In this document: one piece after another, positions 62,877-64,000 of the stretch | How positions within the stretch are numbered: position 1 is the stretch's first letter | How the letters are laid out: every line of letters starts with the position of its first letter | DNA from: Candidatus Koribacter versatilis Ellin345 | Lineage (GTDB): Bacteria; Acidobacteriota; Terriglobia; Terriglobales; Acidobacteriaceae | Assembly: GCF_000014005.1 (NCBI RefSeq) | Contig: NC_008009.1 | Coordinates: 3,286,001-3,350,000, forward strand | Direction of reading: 5' to 3' | DNA: 64,000 nucleotides | Position numbers and translations under genes: made by a program | Notes under the pieces: generated by a model | Database searches by the model: none | What the model was told of the DNA's origin: nothing | What the model saw: only the letters and a program-made list of their open reading frames with translations

Positions 62877-64000
62877 ATGTATGAACTGCTTTTGAAGCGG
62901 GTGCTGCTCGGCATCCTGGCGATTGTGTGGGTCACGGCAGCGGTCGCGCAGGATGATGACGACGCGAACAGCAAATTCGATGTCAAAGCCCATTACACGA
63001 AGTACGAATACCGGATCCCGATGCGTGATGGAGTACGCCTCTTTACCGCGGTGTACGTGCCGAAGGACCAAGCGAAGCCTTATCCATTCATGATGGAGCG
63101 GACGCCGTACACGGTGGGACCGTATGGCTCAGACAACTATCCCAAGAATGTAGGGCCGGCGCAGGAGTTTGCGGAGGCGGGTTACATCTTTGTTTACCAG
63201 GATGTGCGCGGGCGGTGGATGTCGGAGGGCAAGTGGGAGGAGATGACGCCCCACATCGACCATCCCAACGGCCCCAAAGACGTGGACGAGAGTACGGACA
63301 CCTACGACACCGTAGAGTGGCTGCTGAAGCACGTGCCGAATAACAACGGAAAAGTTGGTATTTGGGGCATTTCGTATCCGGGATTCTATGCGTCGGCGAG
63401 CATCATTGATTCGCATCCGGCGATCAAGGCGGCGAGTCCGCAGGCACCGGTAACCGATCTCTACATGGGCGACGACGCGTACCACAACGGCGCGTTCATG
63501 CTGGCGGCGAACTTCGGCTTCTATACCAGTTTCAAGCAGGAAAAAGCGCCGCTGTTGCCACCCAAGAATGGGCAGGACTTCGATTTTGGCACGGAAGACG
63601 GATACGAGTACTACCTGAAACTGGGAGCGCTGGCGAATTCATTCAAGGTAATTACCGATGAGTTCAATCCGCTGTGGCGCGACCAGGTGGTGAACACCAC
63701 GTATGACGACTACTGGAAGAAGCGCAACATTGCGGCCCATCTGCACAACATCCACTGCGCAGTGTTGAACGTCGGCGGTTGGTTTGATGCCGAGGACGTG
63801 GAAGGGCCGATGAAGACCTTCCGAACCATCGCCAAGAATGATCCCGATACGGTGAACATCCTGGTGGAAGGGCCATGGGCGCACTTTACCTGGTCGGTAG
63901 TGAATGGGAACAAGATGGGCCGCGTGGTGTGGGGCTCGGACACGGCAAAGTACTTCCGCGCCAAGATCGAATTCCGATTTTTCGAGTACTACCTGAAGGG
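62877..64000 (+). CDS. Exported CocE/NonD-family alpha/beta hydrolase, 3' end cut by the window
   Basis: About 374 codons are visible and the frame is still open at base 64000. From ATG 62877 (TTG 62871 is an alternative) it encodes a signal peptide (LLLKRVLLGILAIVWVTAAVAQ), then YEYRIPMRDGVRLFTAVYVPKD, a typical X-Pro dipeptidyl-peptidase (S15)/CocE start. The nucleophile serine lies in GIWGISYPGFYAS, and the following AASPQAPVTDLY and GGWFDAEDVEGPMKTF continue the family pattern. It cleaves esters or acyl-peptides; the substrate is unknown. Confidence 0.9.
   Translation, partial: MYELLLKRVLLGILAIVWVTAAVAQDDDDANSKFDVKAHYTKYEYRIPMRDGVRLFTAVYVPKDQAKPYPFMMERTPYTVGPYGSDNYPKNVGPAQEFAEAGYIFVYQDVRGRWMSEGKWEEMTPHIDHPNGPKDVDESTDTYDTVEWLLKHVPNNNGKVGIWGISYPGFYASASIIDSHPAIKAASPQAPVTDLYMGDDAYHNGAFMLAANFGFYTSFKQEKAPLLPPKNGQDFDFGTEDGYEYYLKLGALANSFKVITDEFNPLWRDQVVNTTYDDYWKKRNIAAHLHNIHCAVLNVGGWFDAEDVEGPMKTFRTIAKNDPDTVNILVEGPWAHFTWSVVNGNKMGRVVWGSDTAKYFRAKIEFRFFEYYLK

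Noticed and set aside
60546-63071. An 841-codon open frame antisense to the M28 peptidase and the next gene start
   Set aside because: It is extremely rich in Arg and His, has no recognisable domain, and crosses a terminator and two real genes on the other strand.

Overview
This 64 kb window is dense bacterial chromosome, roughly 60% GC by eye. Several things point to a soil Acidobacteriota of the Terriglobia/Koribacter type: secreted proteins built from P-like, Ig-like and NHL modules, a BamA/TamB-like pair, a M28 peptidase beside a CocE-type hydrolase, a Tal-Pgi fusion, REP/RAYT elements and dispersed intergenic repeats. That placement is inferred from overall gene flavour; there is no rRNA or other marker gene. 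No tRNA, rRNA or CRISPR array was seen.

Layout. Positions 1-2709 hold the 3' part of a large secreted adhesin-like protein. Positions 2710-7228 are an accessory island of REP palindromes, decayed gene ends, an intact REP-associated tyrosine transposase (RAYT) inside 28-bp inverted repeats, an Rhs/YD-repeat C-terminus with a membrane-protein neighbour pointing right, and an unidentified C-terminal fragment with another membrane protein pointing left. Positions 7229-11194 hold nagA and then a sigma-54 module: an excellent -24/-12 promoter, an approximately 125-nt structured leader or small RNA ending in a strong terminator, an NtrB-like histidine kinase and an NtrC-type regulator. Positions 11195-15719 hold small housekeeping and redox genes (YqcC-like, glutaredoxin, flavin-binding protein, MsrB, dienelactone hydrolase, DUF695, histone-deacetylase-like).

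The minus-strand operon aceE-aceF-lpdA (16066-22046) makes pyruvate dehydrogenase. It is followed by an aminotransferase, an NfnAB-like pair (23693-25968), an ABC exporter pair, a ferredoxin, three exported hypothetical proteins that include a tandem paralogue pair, and serB. Positions 32734-39771 encode an Omp85 protein with about seven POTRA repeats and a TamB protein. After wrbA comes a sugar-catabolic run (40575-53134): a GH15 glucoamylase-like enzyme, tkt, rpiB, the tal-pgi fusion, gnd, zwf, a HAD phosphatase and pgl. Together these cover almost the whole pentose phosphate pathway; no rpe was seen. The window ends with an exported peroxiredoxin, an NHL protein, an RND efflux pump with its adaptor, a M28 peptidase and a truncated CocE/NonD hydrolase.

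Best candidates for something undescribed are the sigma-54 promoter / structured RNA / kinase / activator module next to nagA (8443-11194), the two outward-facing toxin/immunity-like modules around the RAYT element (3398-6694), and a 100-bp 3'-end element present in two copies (15961-16060 and 53809-53908).
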